This document shows, in pieces, positions 1 through 8,083 of a stretch of DNA of 64,000 bases (position 1 is the stretch's first letter; each line of letters starts with the position of its first letter). Origin of the DNA: Myroides sp. WP-1 (lineage in GTDB: Bacteria > Bacteroidota > Bacteroidia > Flavobacteriales > Flavobacteriaceae); assembly GCF_014145635.1 (NCBI RefSeq), contig NZ_JACHTC010000011.1:1-64000 (forward strand), written 5' to 3'. The notes below the pieces were generated by a model that ran no database searches, was not told the origin of the DNA, and saw only the letters and a list, made by a program, of their open reading frames with translations. The translations under genes and the position numbers were made by a program.

Positions 1-77
1 AGCGCAATGGTGGTTTGTTCGATTTTATTAAAGTTTGGCCTGATGAACACCGAAAACTAGATCCTTTCAGATATTAA
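1..77 (+). CDS. 3' end of an unknown gene, possibly a toxin C-terminus
   Basis: An open frame runs in from the window edge (codons from base 3) and stops with TAA at 75-77. The visible tail reads ..GGLFDFIKVWPDEHRK.. and ends in FRY. The composition looks like a real aromatic/charged protein end, and the other two frames give less protein-like sequence. The stop lies only 12 bases before a small acidic gene on the same strand, a spacing typical of a polymorphic-toxin tail and its immunity gene. That role is inference; too little is visible to name a family. Confidence 0.5.
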   Translation, partial: RNGGLFDFIKVWPDEHRKLDPFRY

Positions 78-89
78 AAAAATAGTACT

Positions 90-536
90 ATGGAATTTCA
101 AACATTATTTACGGAGTCCAAGGGACAACCGATTCATTACAAAGGAAAAGAATTACGTTTAATAGAAAAACTTTTTTTAAATGAGAATGAAATAACAATC
201 GATGTAGAGTTTATTTCAACAAATAGTAAATGGGTACAAGGAATTGTTATTGAAACCAAGGGAGATTTTAAAGTTAATAACCAAATCTTACCATTTAAAA
301 TTGTGTTATGGGAAGATACAGCTCCTAAAAAAGTTTCAATTGAAATATTTTCCAAGGATAAAAAAGTAAATGTTTACAATGTCTGGAGAACAACTGATGG
401 AACTGTAGATTATTGGCATAATGGTGCTGCTTTCTATATTGAAAAGATAGAGGATAGTTTTGTTTATTATTGTAATGATGGATGTCCTGATGATGATTTT
501 GATGATCTGATATTTAAAGTAAAAGTTCACCAATAA
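90..536 (+). CDS. Small acidic protein, candidate immunity protein
   Basis: 148 residues with no signal peptide or membrane segment, so probably cytoplasmic. I do not recognise the family. The sequence alternates short beta-like stretches with charged turns and ends in an acidic, aromatic segment (CPDDDFDDLIF), giving a low pI. ATG at 90 follows the preceding stop by 12 bases, so the two genes are probably co-transcribed. Small acidic proteins placed right after a large open frame are typical of immunity genes in Rhs and other polymorphic-toxin loci. This is inference from position and composition; an unrelated hypothetical protein remains possible. Confidence 0.6.
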   Translation: MEFQTLFTESKGQPIHYKGKELRLIEKLFLNENEITIDVEFISTNSKWVQGIVIETKGDFKVNNQILPFKIVLWEDTAPKKVSIEIFSKDKKVNVYNVWRTTDGTVDYWHNGAAFYIEKIEDSFVYYCNDGCPDDDFDDLIFKVKVHQ

Positions 537-925
537 CTCTCAATAGTATAGGTGTATTTTGATGATACACAGTTAATTGTTTTTTGAAGTAGCCCAACTC
601 CTCGTTATCAGTAGTCGATGGTGGTATTCAGGGAGGTCCACGTACTATTCCAGATTAAAAAAAGTCGAAGTAAAAAGATAATTTAAGTGAGTAATTAAAC
701 CATAGCAAAAGAGCGTACTTTCGGGCGCTCTTTTTTTTGAAGAAAGAATAAACTTGTAGAGCGAAAAAAGACAAGTTGAATCGAGAAAAGTTTTGTTTCT
801 ATTGATGTAAGTACAAGATTTTAAATAATTTATTTATTTTTTTATAATCAAGTGTTTTTTAGGGAAGTAATGACTTATATCATTGCGAATAGTTATATAT
901 TTATGCACCCAATTTATTATTTCTT
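537..925. other. Intergenic region with possible displaced cassette remnant
   Basis: 389 bases without a convincing gene. An open stretch at 593-658 (+) has no start codon and ends ..GGIQGGPRTIPD-stop, which looks like a short detached C-terminus; such remnants occur behind toxin/immunity cassettes, but this one is too short to prove. A terminator hairpin follows at 707-738. The rest, 740-925, is AT-rich and presumably holds the promoter of the macroglobulin gene; no clean TAnnTTTG element was found. Confidence 0.35.
707..738 (+). terminator. Intrinsic terminator
   Basis: GAGCG (711-715) pairs with CGCTC (726-730), extended by AAAA pairing with the first bases of an eight-T run. It closes the transcript of the 5' gene pair. 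Confidence 0.75.
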
Positions 926-3900
926 ATGAAAAAATTAAATATGTATTTAATGATACTTGCTCCAATATTAGGCTTTGCACAACAGCCTAATAAAAAGATA
1001 CAAGAGCTTTGGAAAAGTATCGAAAACAAAGAAGCAGAACAGCAGGTACAAAGTATGCTTCCTGAAGTACAGGAAGTCATTGCACTTTCGCGACAATCAA
1101 AAGCCTATGCCAGTCTTTTAAAAGGAATGTTTTATGAGGCGAGAATCAATATCACAACCAAAGAAGACAAAGAATACGATATCAATTCCGTTTTACAAAC
1201 CTTTGAAGGGGAGTTAAAAACAGCTTCTGGAGAGTATAAGGCAATTCTTCAAGCGTATATCGCGCATTTATACCAATTGTACTACGAGGAAAACGCTTAT
1301 AAAATTAGCGATAGAACAACAATAGAGCAACAGAAAAGCAACGACATTCGCTTTTGGACCAAAGAAGATTTCGAAAGAGAAACCACAGCTTATTGGGAAC
1401 TTGCATTAGAAACAGCGAAGAAACAAAGTACAGCAACAGTTGGAGGATGGAGTGATATCTTTCAATCCGCTGAACTCTACAATTTAGATTTTTCTAAGTT
1501 TGCTGTTTACGATGCTTTGCGCATCGATTATGCGCTGTTCTTAAACAACGGATTTAACTATCGCATTACGGAAGAGCAAAGACAAGAGAAAAAGAGCCAA
1601 GCAAAAGCCTTGATGCAGCAAATTATCCAAGAGTTAACTAAAAAAGGACAAGGAGAGTTAGCAGCTTATGTGCAAATCTTTGCACTAAATCAAGTGGATG
1701 ATCAGAAAGATCTTGCAACGCGCAATAAAGTATATCAAGAACTGCTGAAGCAACACCCAAAATCTGTTTTAGTACACGAAGCAGTTGCTCAGTTTATGTA
1801 CTATACGTACCGTGATGGGCAAGAAAAAGAAGTAAGCGAAACAGCTGGGGCAACCTTACTGGCGTTTATCGAACAAACAGTGGCGAAGTTTCCTGGAACA
1901 GAAACTGCACAGCGTTTGATGCAAATCAAAAAAGTAGTTGAAGCACCTGCATTGGATATCAGTTACAACGCATACGAATTACCAGAAACTAGTTCAATAT
2001 TGGCGGTAACACACAAAAATTTTAATACCCTACATTTTAAAATTTTAAAATTTGAAGGAGAGGATAAAACCTTCGCCATCAATCAACCAAGTACCTTAGC
2101 AGGGTATAAGAAAATTGCGTCAGATTACGAAAAAGTAATGGACTACACAATTGAGTTAAAGCCATTTACGGATTATAAAGCGCATACAACGCATGTAGAA
2201 TTAAAACCACTTCCACCAGGACGTTATGTCGTTTTGTTGGCCAATCGCGATTTTGATTACTTGACAGAAGAGCAAGACGTGGTAAGTATGGCGTTAATTA
2301 ATAGTACGTCAAACGCCTTTTTAACCAATGGTAACAAGTTTCGATTATACGATAGAAAAACAGGACAGCCCAAAGCAAATCAAGCCGTATTTTTAGCCAA
2401 TGGACCTAAAAAAGATCTGAGTAAAGCGTATTGGGAAACAATGGTCAATACAGATGTAAACGGAGAGTTTACTGCTGATTTTATCAAAGAATACGCCAAT
2501 TTATACTATGGGGTAAAAGGAGAATCGATTTACTATTCAACCTATGCTTATCCTAAAAATAAAGAAACGGAAGAAGGAATAGAAAATGCAAATTGGAACG
2601 CCAAAGTGCTAACTGATCGCGCAATCTATCGCCCAGGACAAGTGGTTCACTTTAAGTCGATTGTCTTCCGTCAAAAAGGAAAAACAAGACAGGTAGGCGC
2701 CAACCAAATGGTTACCGTTAAATTGATGAACCAACAAACCCAACAAGAAGTGGGGAGCTTGGCTTTGAAAACCAACGAATTTGGATCTGTACAAGGAGAA
2801 TTCATTTTGCCAACAGCAGGATTGTTGGGGAATATGAATTTTGAAGTGCTTTTAAAAGATGCAAACATCGAAGAATATACGTCAATTTCCGTTGAAGAAT
2901 ACAAACGACCTAAGTTTGAAGTAACCATGGACGCTGTTACTGGGGTATATTACTTCAATGACAAAGTAGAAGCAAAAGGACAGGCTGTTGACTATACAGG
3001 AGCTACCGTTTCTCAAAGTAAAGTAAATTATCGCGTAGTGCGTCAATCGGGATTCCGTTATGATGTAAGAGGATATTACGGATGGCCACGTCAGGCACAA
3101 GAGGTAACCCTTGCACAAGGAGAAGTAGAAACTGATGCAGATGGAAAATTCACTGTTGAATTTACTGCAGTTCCTGAACGCAAAGACTATAAAGCTGATG
3201 ATTTACGTGTACATTCTTATGTTGTATATGCAGATGTGGTAGATATCAATGGAGAAACACATAGCAGTACACAAACCATTTATGTAGGGGATAAAAACAT
3301 CAGCTTACAGTTGCCAATCAGTACAAATGAAATGGTTTCGACCAAAGAACTAGAAGCGATCAAAGTAAAAACCAACAACCTCAATGGAGCGGCATTCGCT
3401 GCAAAAGGAGAGTTGAGTATTATAGAGCTAGAAGCACCATACGCAAGACGAATGTTATTGCCCTATGACAACTACACCAAAGAAGATTATGAATTGTATA
3501 CTTATGAAGAGTTCGTAAGCAAGTTTCCTTATGCAGCCTATGGAGATGAGATTGATCACACCAAATGGAAGCAAGGAAAAGTTGTCTTTACGAAAGCTTT
3601 TGATACCGCTAAAGAAAATGAAGTAGCTTTTCCTAATGCGAAAGTATTAGCCTCAGGCTTCTATTTACTCAAGGGGTTTGTATGGGAAAAAGGTGAGAAA
3701 ACAGAAGTAGAGCAGTATTTCTACTATGACAATACCAAAGAAGAACCCGGTTTAATCTATCAATTGTTATCGATTAAAGCGGATAAAGAAAAGTATAAAA
3801 CAGGTGAAGTAGCAAAAATTAGACTGCAAAGTGGTGAAAATCAAACAACAGTTGTTGCTTCTATTTTTGTAAATGGACATTTAAAACAAAAGAAAACATT

Positions 3901-6877
3901 AGAAGTAAACCGCAAGGCAAGTTATTTTGAATATCCAATGACAGGCGAAATGGGCGATGTACGTGTGAGCTTTACTGCGATCAAGCACAACTTCGCTACT
4001 CAAAAATCGGCTCAATTGGTCTTAGATTCTAGTCAAGAGGATTTAAAGCTAGAACTTGCAACGTTTAGAGATAAGTTAACTCCAGGACAAGAAGAAACTT
4101 GGCGTTTAAAAGTATCAGGAAAAACCAAAGACAAATTTGCTGCAGAGGTCGTAGCAGGTATGTACGACGCTTCTCTAGATCAATTTAGAAGTAATACCTC
4201 TTTCCAAACGAGTTTTGATTACTTCTTTAACTATGGACAAGATTCTGATTTCGGAACATATAACCTAAGCAAAAAGAGCTATGCTCAAAATATTTTGAGT
4301 AATTCCCTATATCCAAGCCTAGTTTCATATAGTACACCAATTGAGTTGAATCTGTTTGGATTTAGCAGTGGTGCAAGAGGATATTACGGATATTCTAACG
4401 TTAAAAGAACGGCGAGTCTTGGAGCACCAGTTATGGCAGCTAAACAAGAAGAGATGATGGATGCGAGTTCAAATCTGGTTTTTGTTGAAACAGCAGGACA
4501 AGCTATGTCAGATAATAAGGTTGTTCCTGCACCGCCTCTAAAAGAAGAAAGAAGTTCGGGTGAAGTTCAAATCAGAAAGAACCTACAAGAAACTGCCTTC
4601 TTCTATCCGATGTTACAAACAGATGACAAAGGAAATGTGAGTTTCTCTTTTAACACACCAGAAGCGTTAACACAATGGAAATTTATGGCTTTTGCTCATA
4701 CGAAGAACTTACAGAGTAGTTCGATTGAGCAATTGGTTCGCACTCAAAAGGAATTGATGGTGCAACCAAATATGCCGCGTTTTGTACGTGAAGAAGATCA
4801 GATTATCGTTTCTACAAAAATCGTTAACCTAAACGATAAAGCCCTAAGTGGAGAAGTGGAAATTCAGTTCTTTGACGCATTAACTTCTGCGCCAATTACA
4901 ACTGTTTTGGAGGCGAATAGCTTAGCTAAACAAAGTTTCAATGTAGCCGCAAAAGCCAATACAGAAGCAGCATGGACTATTAACGTTCCGAAAAACACAG
5001 TAGCGCTTGGCTATCGTATTATTGCAAAATCAGGAACTTTTAGCGATGGAGAAGAAGCTGCTATGCCTGTATTGTCAAATCGTACGTTAGTAACGGAAAC
5101 AATGCCGTTATACATCAAGGAAGGACAAAACAAGATCTTTACTTTCGATGCTTTAGAGCAACCAGCTTCTGCAACACGTGAAAATTATAAGTTGACGTTA
5201 GAAGTAACAGCAAATCCAATGTGGACTGCCATTTTAGCGTTGCCTTATTTGAAAGAATATCCATACAAAGGAACAGAACAAACCTTTAGTAAAGTATTTG
5301 CTAATACAATTGCAACACAATTGTTAAGCAGTAACCCTCGCATTCAATCGGTATTTGATTATTGGTCTAAACAAGGTGCTATTCAATCTAAACTAGAACA
5401 AAATGAAGAACTTAAACAAGTATTAGTAGAAGAAACACCATGGGTGCGTCAAGCAGCAGATGAAACAGAACAAATGAAGCGTTTAGCTGTTCTTTTTGAT
5501 CTAAACAAAATGAAGAACGAGTTAACTTCAGAATTGGAACGCCTGACAAATCAACAAAACACAGACGGAGGATTTCCGTGGTTTAGTGGAGATCAATCCA
5601 ATGTATATATTACGCAAGCAATTGTAGAAGGATTCGGACAGATGAAACAAGCAGGTACACTCGATGCATCAGCAAGTGAATTAGTGAAAAAAGCTTTGAT
5701 TTATCTAGATGAACAACATTATGCAACGTATCAGAAAAATAAGAATAACTCAAATTTACCAGCGTTAGATATGCATTATTTATATGTGCGTAGTCTGTTT
5801 AAAGATGAGGTGAAAATTCAAGAGAAATACACGAAGATGATTGGTGATTACCGCAAAGAATTAGCCAATCAGAAATCGGGAGATAACTTATATACAACTG
5901 CAATGAGAGCAATTGTTTTACAGCGATTTGGAGATGCTAAAGCAGCAAATAATGCAGTGAAGACAATTATGGAAACAGCGGTTCGAAGTGATGAAATGGG
6001 CATGTATTGGAAAGAAAACGCTGCAGGATGGTTGTGGTATAATTCGCCAATTGAAACGCAAGTGATGGTAATTGAAGCAGCCCACGAAGTAGATCCAGTA
6101 AAATATGCCAATGCCATTGAAGACATGAAAGTGTGGTTGTTGAAAAACAAGCAAACGGTAGCTTGGAGATCGACAAAAGCAACAACACGTGCGGTATATG
6201 CCTTGTTGTATTTAGGTAAAAATTGGATGAGTACAGAGCAAGGAGTTGAGGTGAAAGTAGGAGGATATCCTGTTGCTTTTGAAGCATCTGAACAGCGCAA
6301 TGCAGGATACTATAAAAAAGTGTGGAACGGATCCGATATCCAAGATAAAATGGGTATCGTCGAATTAGACAAGAAATCCGCAGGAGTTGCTTATGGAGCT
6401 ATGTACTGGCAGTATTTTGAAGACTTGTCTAAAGTATCTAAATCAGGAACGGGCATTGTATTTGACAAACAGTTGATGATTAAAGCCAATACAGATAAAG
6501 GACAAGTATTACGCGAAATCACTAACGAAACACCGATCAAAGTTGGAGATGTTGTGACCGTTCGCTTAGAGATTACCGTTGATCGTGATATGGATTACGT
6601 ACACTTAAAAGATATGCGAGCAAGTGGATTCGAACCAATGAATGTGCATTCAGGTTATAAGAGAAAAGGAGATTTTGGGTATTATGAAGAAACACGTGAT
6701 GCAGCAACAAACTTCTTCATCACACACCTTCGCAAAGGAACGTATGTATTTGAATACGATGTACGCGCCAATAATGCAGGTTATTTCTCTAATGGAATTA
6801 CGACCCTTCAAAGTGTATATGCACCAGAAATGAATGCAAACAGCGAAGGCGAAGACGTGAAAATTTTAAGAAAATAA
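926..6877 (+). CDS. Giant alpha-2-macroglobulin family protein (MG2 domain), thioester-less
   Basis: 1983 residues, starting with a signal peptide (MKKLNMYLMILAPILGFAQ) and hence exported to the periplasm. Residues 20-340 are helical and TPR-like. MG/beta-sandwich domains follow, with the MG2 bait-like motif LTDRAIYRPGQVVHFK near residue 563. The A2M domain (..TDDKGNVSFSFNTPEALTQWK..) starts near 1230, and a helical TED-like barrel with DGGFPWFSG and WLWYNSPIETQ follows. The place where thioester members have YPYGC-x-EQ reads YPYKGTEQ (1445-1452): the Cys is Gly, as in E. coli YfaS-type proteins. A protease-trapping or cell-envelope defence role is inferred from the family. No pbpC partner is adjacent. 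The stem-loop at 6904 ends the gene, so it is probably monocistronic. Confidence 0.9.
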   Translation: MKKLNMYLMILAPILGFAQQPNKKIQELWKSIENKEAEQQVQSMLPEVQEVIALSRQSKAYASLLKGMFYEARINITTKEDKEYDINSVLQTFEGELKTASGEYKAILQAYIAHLYQLYYEENAYKISDRTTIEQQKSNDIRFWTKEDFERETTAYWELALETAKKQSTATVGGWSDIFQSAELYNLDFSKFAVYDALRIDYALFLNNGFNYRITEEQRQEKKSQAKALMQQIIQELTKKGQGELAAYVQIFALNQVDDQKDLATRNKVYQELLKQHPKSVLVHEAVAQFMYYTYRDGQEKEVSETAGATLLAFIEQTVAKFPGTETAQRLMQIKKVVEAPALDISYNAYELPETSSILAVTHKNFNTLHFKILKFEGEDKTFAINQPSTLAGYKKIASDYEKVMDYTIELKPFTDYKAHTTHVELKPLPPGRYVVLLANRDFDYLTEEQDVVSMALINSTSNAFLTNGNKFRLYDRKTGQPKANQAVFLANGPKKDLSKAYWETMVNTDVNGEFTADFIKEYANLYYGVKGESIYYSTYAYPKNKETEEGIENANWNAKVLTDRAIYRPGQVVHFKSIVFRQKGKTRQVGANQMVTVKLMNQQTQQEVGSLALKTNEFGSVQGEFILPTAGLLGNMNFEVLLKDANIEEYTSISVEEYKRPKFEVTMDAVTGVYYFNDKVEAKGQAVDYTGATVSQSKVNYRVVRQSGFRYDVRGYYGWPRQAQEVTLAQGEVETDADGKFTVEFTAVPERKDYKADDLRVHSYVVYADVVDINGETHSSTQTIYVGDKNISLQLPISTNEMVSTKELEAIKVKTNNLNGAAFAAKGELSIIELEAPYARRMLLPYDNYTKEDYELYTYEEFVSKFPYAAYGDEIDHTKWKQGKVVFTKAFDTAKENEVAFPNAKVLASGFYLLKGFVWEKGEKTEVEQYFYYDNTKEEPGLIYQLLSIKADKEKYKTGEVAKIRLQSGENQTTVVASIFVNGHLKQKKTLEVNRKASYFEYPMTGEMGDVRVSFTAIKHNFATQKSAQLVLDSSQEDLKLELATFRDKLTPGQEETWRLKVSGKTKDKFAAEVVAGMYDASLDQFRSNTSFQTSFDYFFNYGQDSDFGTYNLSKKSYAQNILSNSLYPSLVSYSTPIELNLFGFSSGARGYYGYSNVKRTASLGAPVMAAKQEEMMDASSNLVFVETAGQAMSDNKVVPAPPLKEERSSGEVQIRKNLQETAFFYPMLQTDDKGNVSFSFNTPEALTQWKFMAFAHTKNLQSSSIEQLVRTQKELMVQPNMPRFVREEDQIIVSTKIVNLNDKALSGEVEIQFFDALTSAPITTVLEANSLAKQSFNVAAKANTEAAWTINVPKNTVALGYRIIAKSGTFSDGEEAAMPVLSNRTLVTETMPLYIKEGQNKIFTFDALEQPASATRENYKLTLEVTANPMWTAILALPYLKEYPYKGTEQTFSKVFANTIATQLLSSNPRIQSVFDYWSKQGAIQSKLEQNEELKQVLVEETPWVRQAADETEQMKRLAVLFDLNKMKNELTSELERLTNQQNTDGGFPWFSGDQSNVYITQAIVEGFGQMKQAGTLDASASELVKKALIYLDEQHYATYQKNKNNSNLPALDMHYLYVRSLFKDEVKIQEKYTKMIGDYRKELANQKSGDNLYTTAMRAIVLQRFGDAKAANNAVKTIMETAVRSDEMGMYWKENAAGWLWYNSPIETQVMVIEAAHEVDPVKYANAIEDMKVWLLKNKQTVAWRSTKATTRAVYALLYLGKNWMSTEQGVEVKVGGYPVAFEASEQRNAGYYKKVWNGSDIQDKMGIVELDKKSAGVAYGAMYWQYFEDLSKVSKSGTGIVFDKQLMIKANTDKGQVLREITNETPIKVGDVVTVRLEITVDRDMDYVHLKDMRASGFEPMNVHSGYKRKGDFGYYEETRDAATNFFITHLRKGTYVFEYDVRANNAGYFSNGITTLQSVYAPEMNANSEGEDVKILRK

Positions 6878-6903
6878 CGGTGAATGATCATACATTTATC
6901 ATT

Positions 6904-6940
6904 AGAAAAGCCCTTCTCTACTGAGAAGGGCTTTTCTTTT
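6904..6940 (+). terminator. Strong intrinsic terminator
   Basis: A perfect 15-bp stem (6904-6918 with 6923-6937) around a TACT loop, followed by Ts. It separates the macroglobulin gene from the next lipoprotein gene. Confidence 0.85.
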
Positions 6941-6987
6941 GGAAATCGTCGTGAAGTGGAGATTCTCACGCTCTCAACTAAATGAAC

Positions 6988-6995
6988 TATCTTTG
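6988..6995 (+). promoter_or_regulatory. Bacteroidota -7 element TATCTTTG
   Basis: TATCTTTG fits the TAnnTTTG consensus exactly and lies 22 bases before the lipoprotein ATG at 7018. No good -33 TTTG was found at the usual distance. Confidence 0.55.
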
Positions 6996-7017
6996 TACTA
7001 GCTAAAAAAAAGAAAAA

Positions 7018-7983
7018 ATGAAAAAGATTATTCAGTTTAGTTTACTAGTTCTTAGTGGATTAGTGAGTTCTTGTGATTCGGGTACAGCTTCCTATTGGAT
7101 GGATAACCCTACAAAGGAAACTATTTCGGTTTACATCGATGAACAGGTGTATGAGATTCCTCCTCAAACGAAAATTGCAATTGATTTAGAATTTGGAAAA
7201 CACCAAATGAAATACAACGATCAAGTGTTGAATTTTCACAATGGAGGTCGCGTAAACAAGTCGCAGGCCATTATCAATCCAACGCAAAGTAATTATGTAT
7301 TTTATAAGCGATTGTATATCGATCAAAATGATGCACGATCAACGGATGAGTTTGTCGAATGGGCCATGCGTACACAGAGTGACTCTCTTCGTTTGGTTGT
7401 AAATGATACGGTCATGACCTTATTTGTACCTTTTCAGGTATCGAATAAGATATTCATCAGTAAAACAGATTTCGATTGGAAGTACAACATTGACGAACCG
7501 ATGCCTAATCAAGTAGATTTATCAAGTCCTATTGTGACAAGAAGAAATCGTCAATTGCTCGATGATCCCAATTATCAAGCAGGACGATTTCAAGAAACCG
7601 TATACAAAATCTACCGAGAGCAAGATTTTCTTGATTTTGTACACGAGGTTAGCGAGGATAGAATTTCTTTTTTGCTAGACAAAAAACCTTATGCCGCTTT
7701 GCCTAAAACGACCATCACCTTGACCAAAGACAAAGAAGTAGAAGACGAAACCTATCGACAAGCAATGGACGATCACCTTAAAGAGTTTGAGAAATGGTTG
7801 ACAATGAAAGGAAGTAAATCAACAACAGGATTTAAAGAGTTTTTCTTCTCTCAAAAATTAAATGGATTAAGGACAAAGTATTTAGAGCAATATCCAGGAG
7901 ATTATTCCTTTAATCAAGCTACTAATGAATTAAACGAGCAACTCAATGTATTTATGTTGTATCAATTGAACATTATTGAATAG
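7018..7983 (+). CDS. Hypothetical lipoprotein
   Basis: 321 residues. The N-terminus has a Lys-rich start, a hydrophobic stretch and a lipobox ending VSSC at Cys19, so it is probably a membrane-anchored lipoprotein. The mature part begins with a beta-rich segment (residues about 25-95) with Gly/His/Asn turns and continues with charged helical sequence to the end. I do not recognise the family. It stands alone: a terminator lies before it, its own -7 element at 6988, and a bidirectional terminator after it. Confidence 0.75.
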   Translation: MKKIIQFSLLVLSGLVSSCDSGTASYWMDNPTKETISVYIDEQVYEIPPQTKIAIDLEFGKHQMKYNDQVLNFHNGGRVNKSQAIINPTQSNYVFYKRLYIDQNDARSTDEFVEWAMRTQSDSLRLVVNDTVMTLFVPFQVSNKIFISKTDFDWKYNIDEPMPNQVDLSSPIVTRRNRQLLDDPNYQAGRFQETVYKIYREQDFLDFVHEVSEDRISFLLDKKPYAALPKTTITLTKDKEVEDETYRQAMDDHLKEFEKWLTMKGSKSTTGFKEFFFSQKLNGLRTKYLEQYPGDYSFNQATNELNEQLNVFMLYQLNIIE

Positions 7984-8048
7984 TTTTTAGCTGGAGAGGA
8001 AATCGCCGTGTTCAACTAATAAGTAACTACAACCAACAATCAACATAC

Positions 8049-8083
8049 AAAAAAAGCTGAGCATTTGCTCAGCTTTTTTTTAT
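8049..8083. terminator. Bidirectional terminator
   Basis: AAAGCTGAGC / GCTCAGCTTT with an ATTT loop, flanked by A-run and T-run, between convergent genes. The T-run overlaps the stop codon of the minus-strand receptor gene (8080-8082). Confidence 0.85.

Noticed and set aside
5869-6300. 143-codon frame antisense to the macroglobulin gene
   Set aside because: Lies entirely within a strongly supported gene on the other strand; composition mirrors the sense codons.
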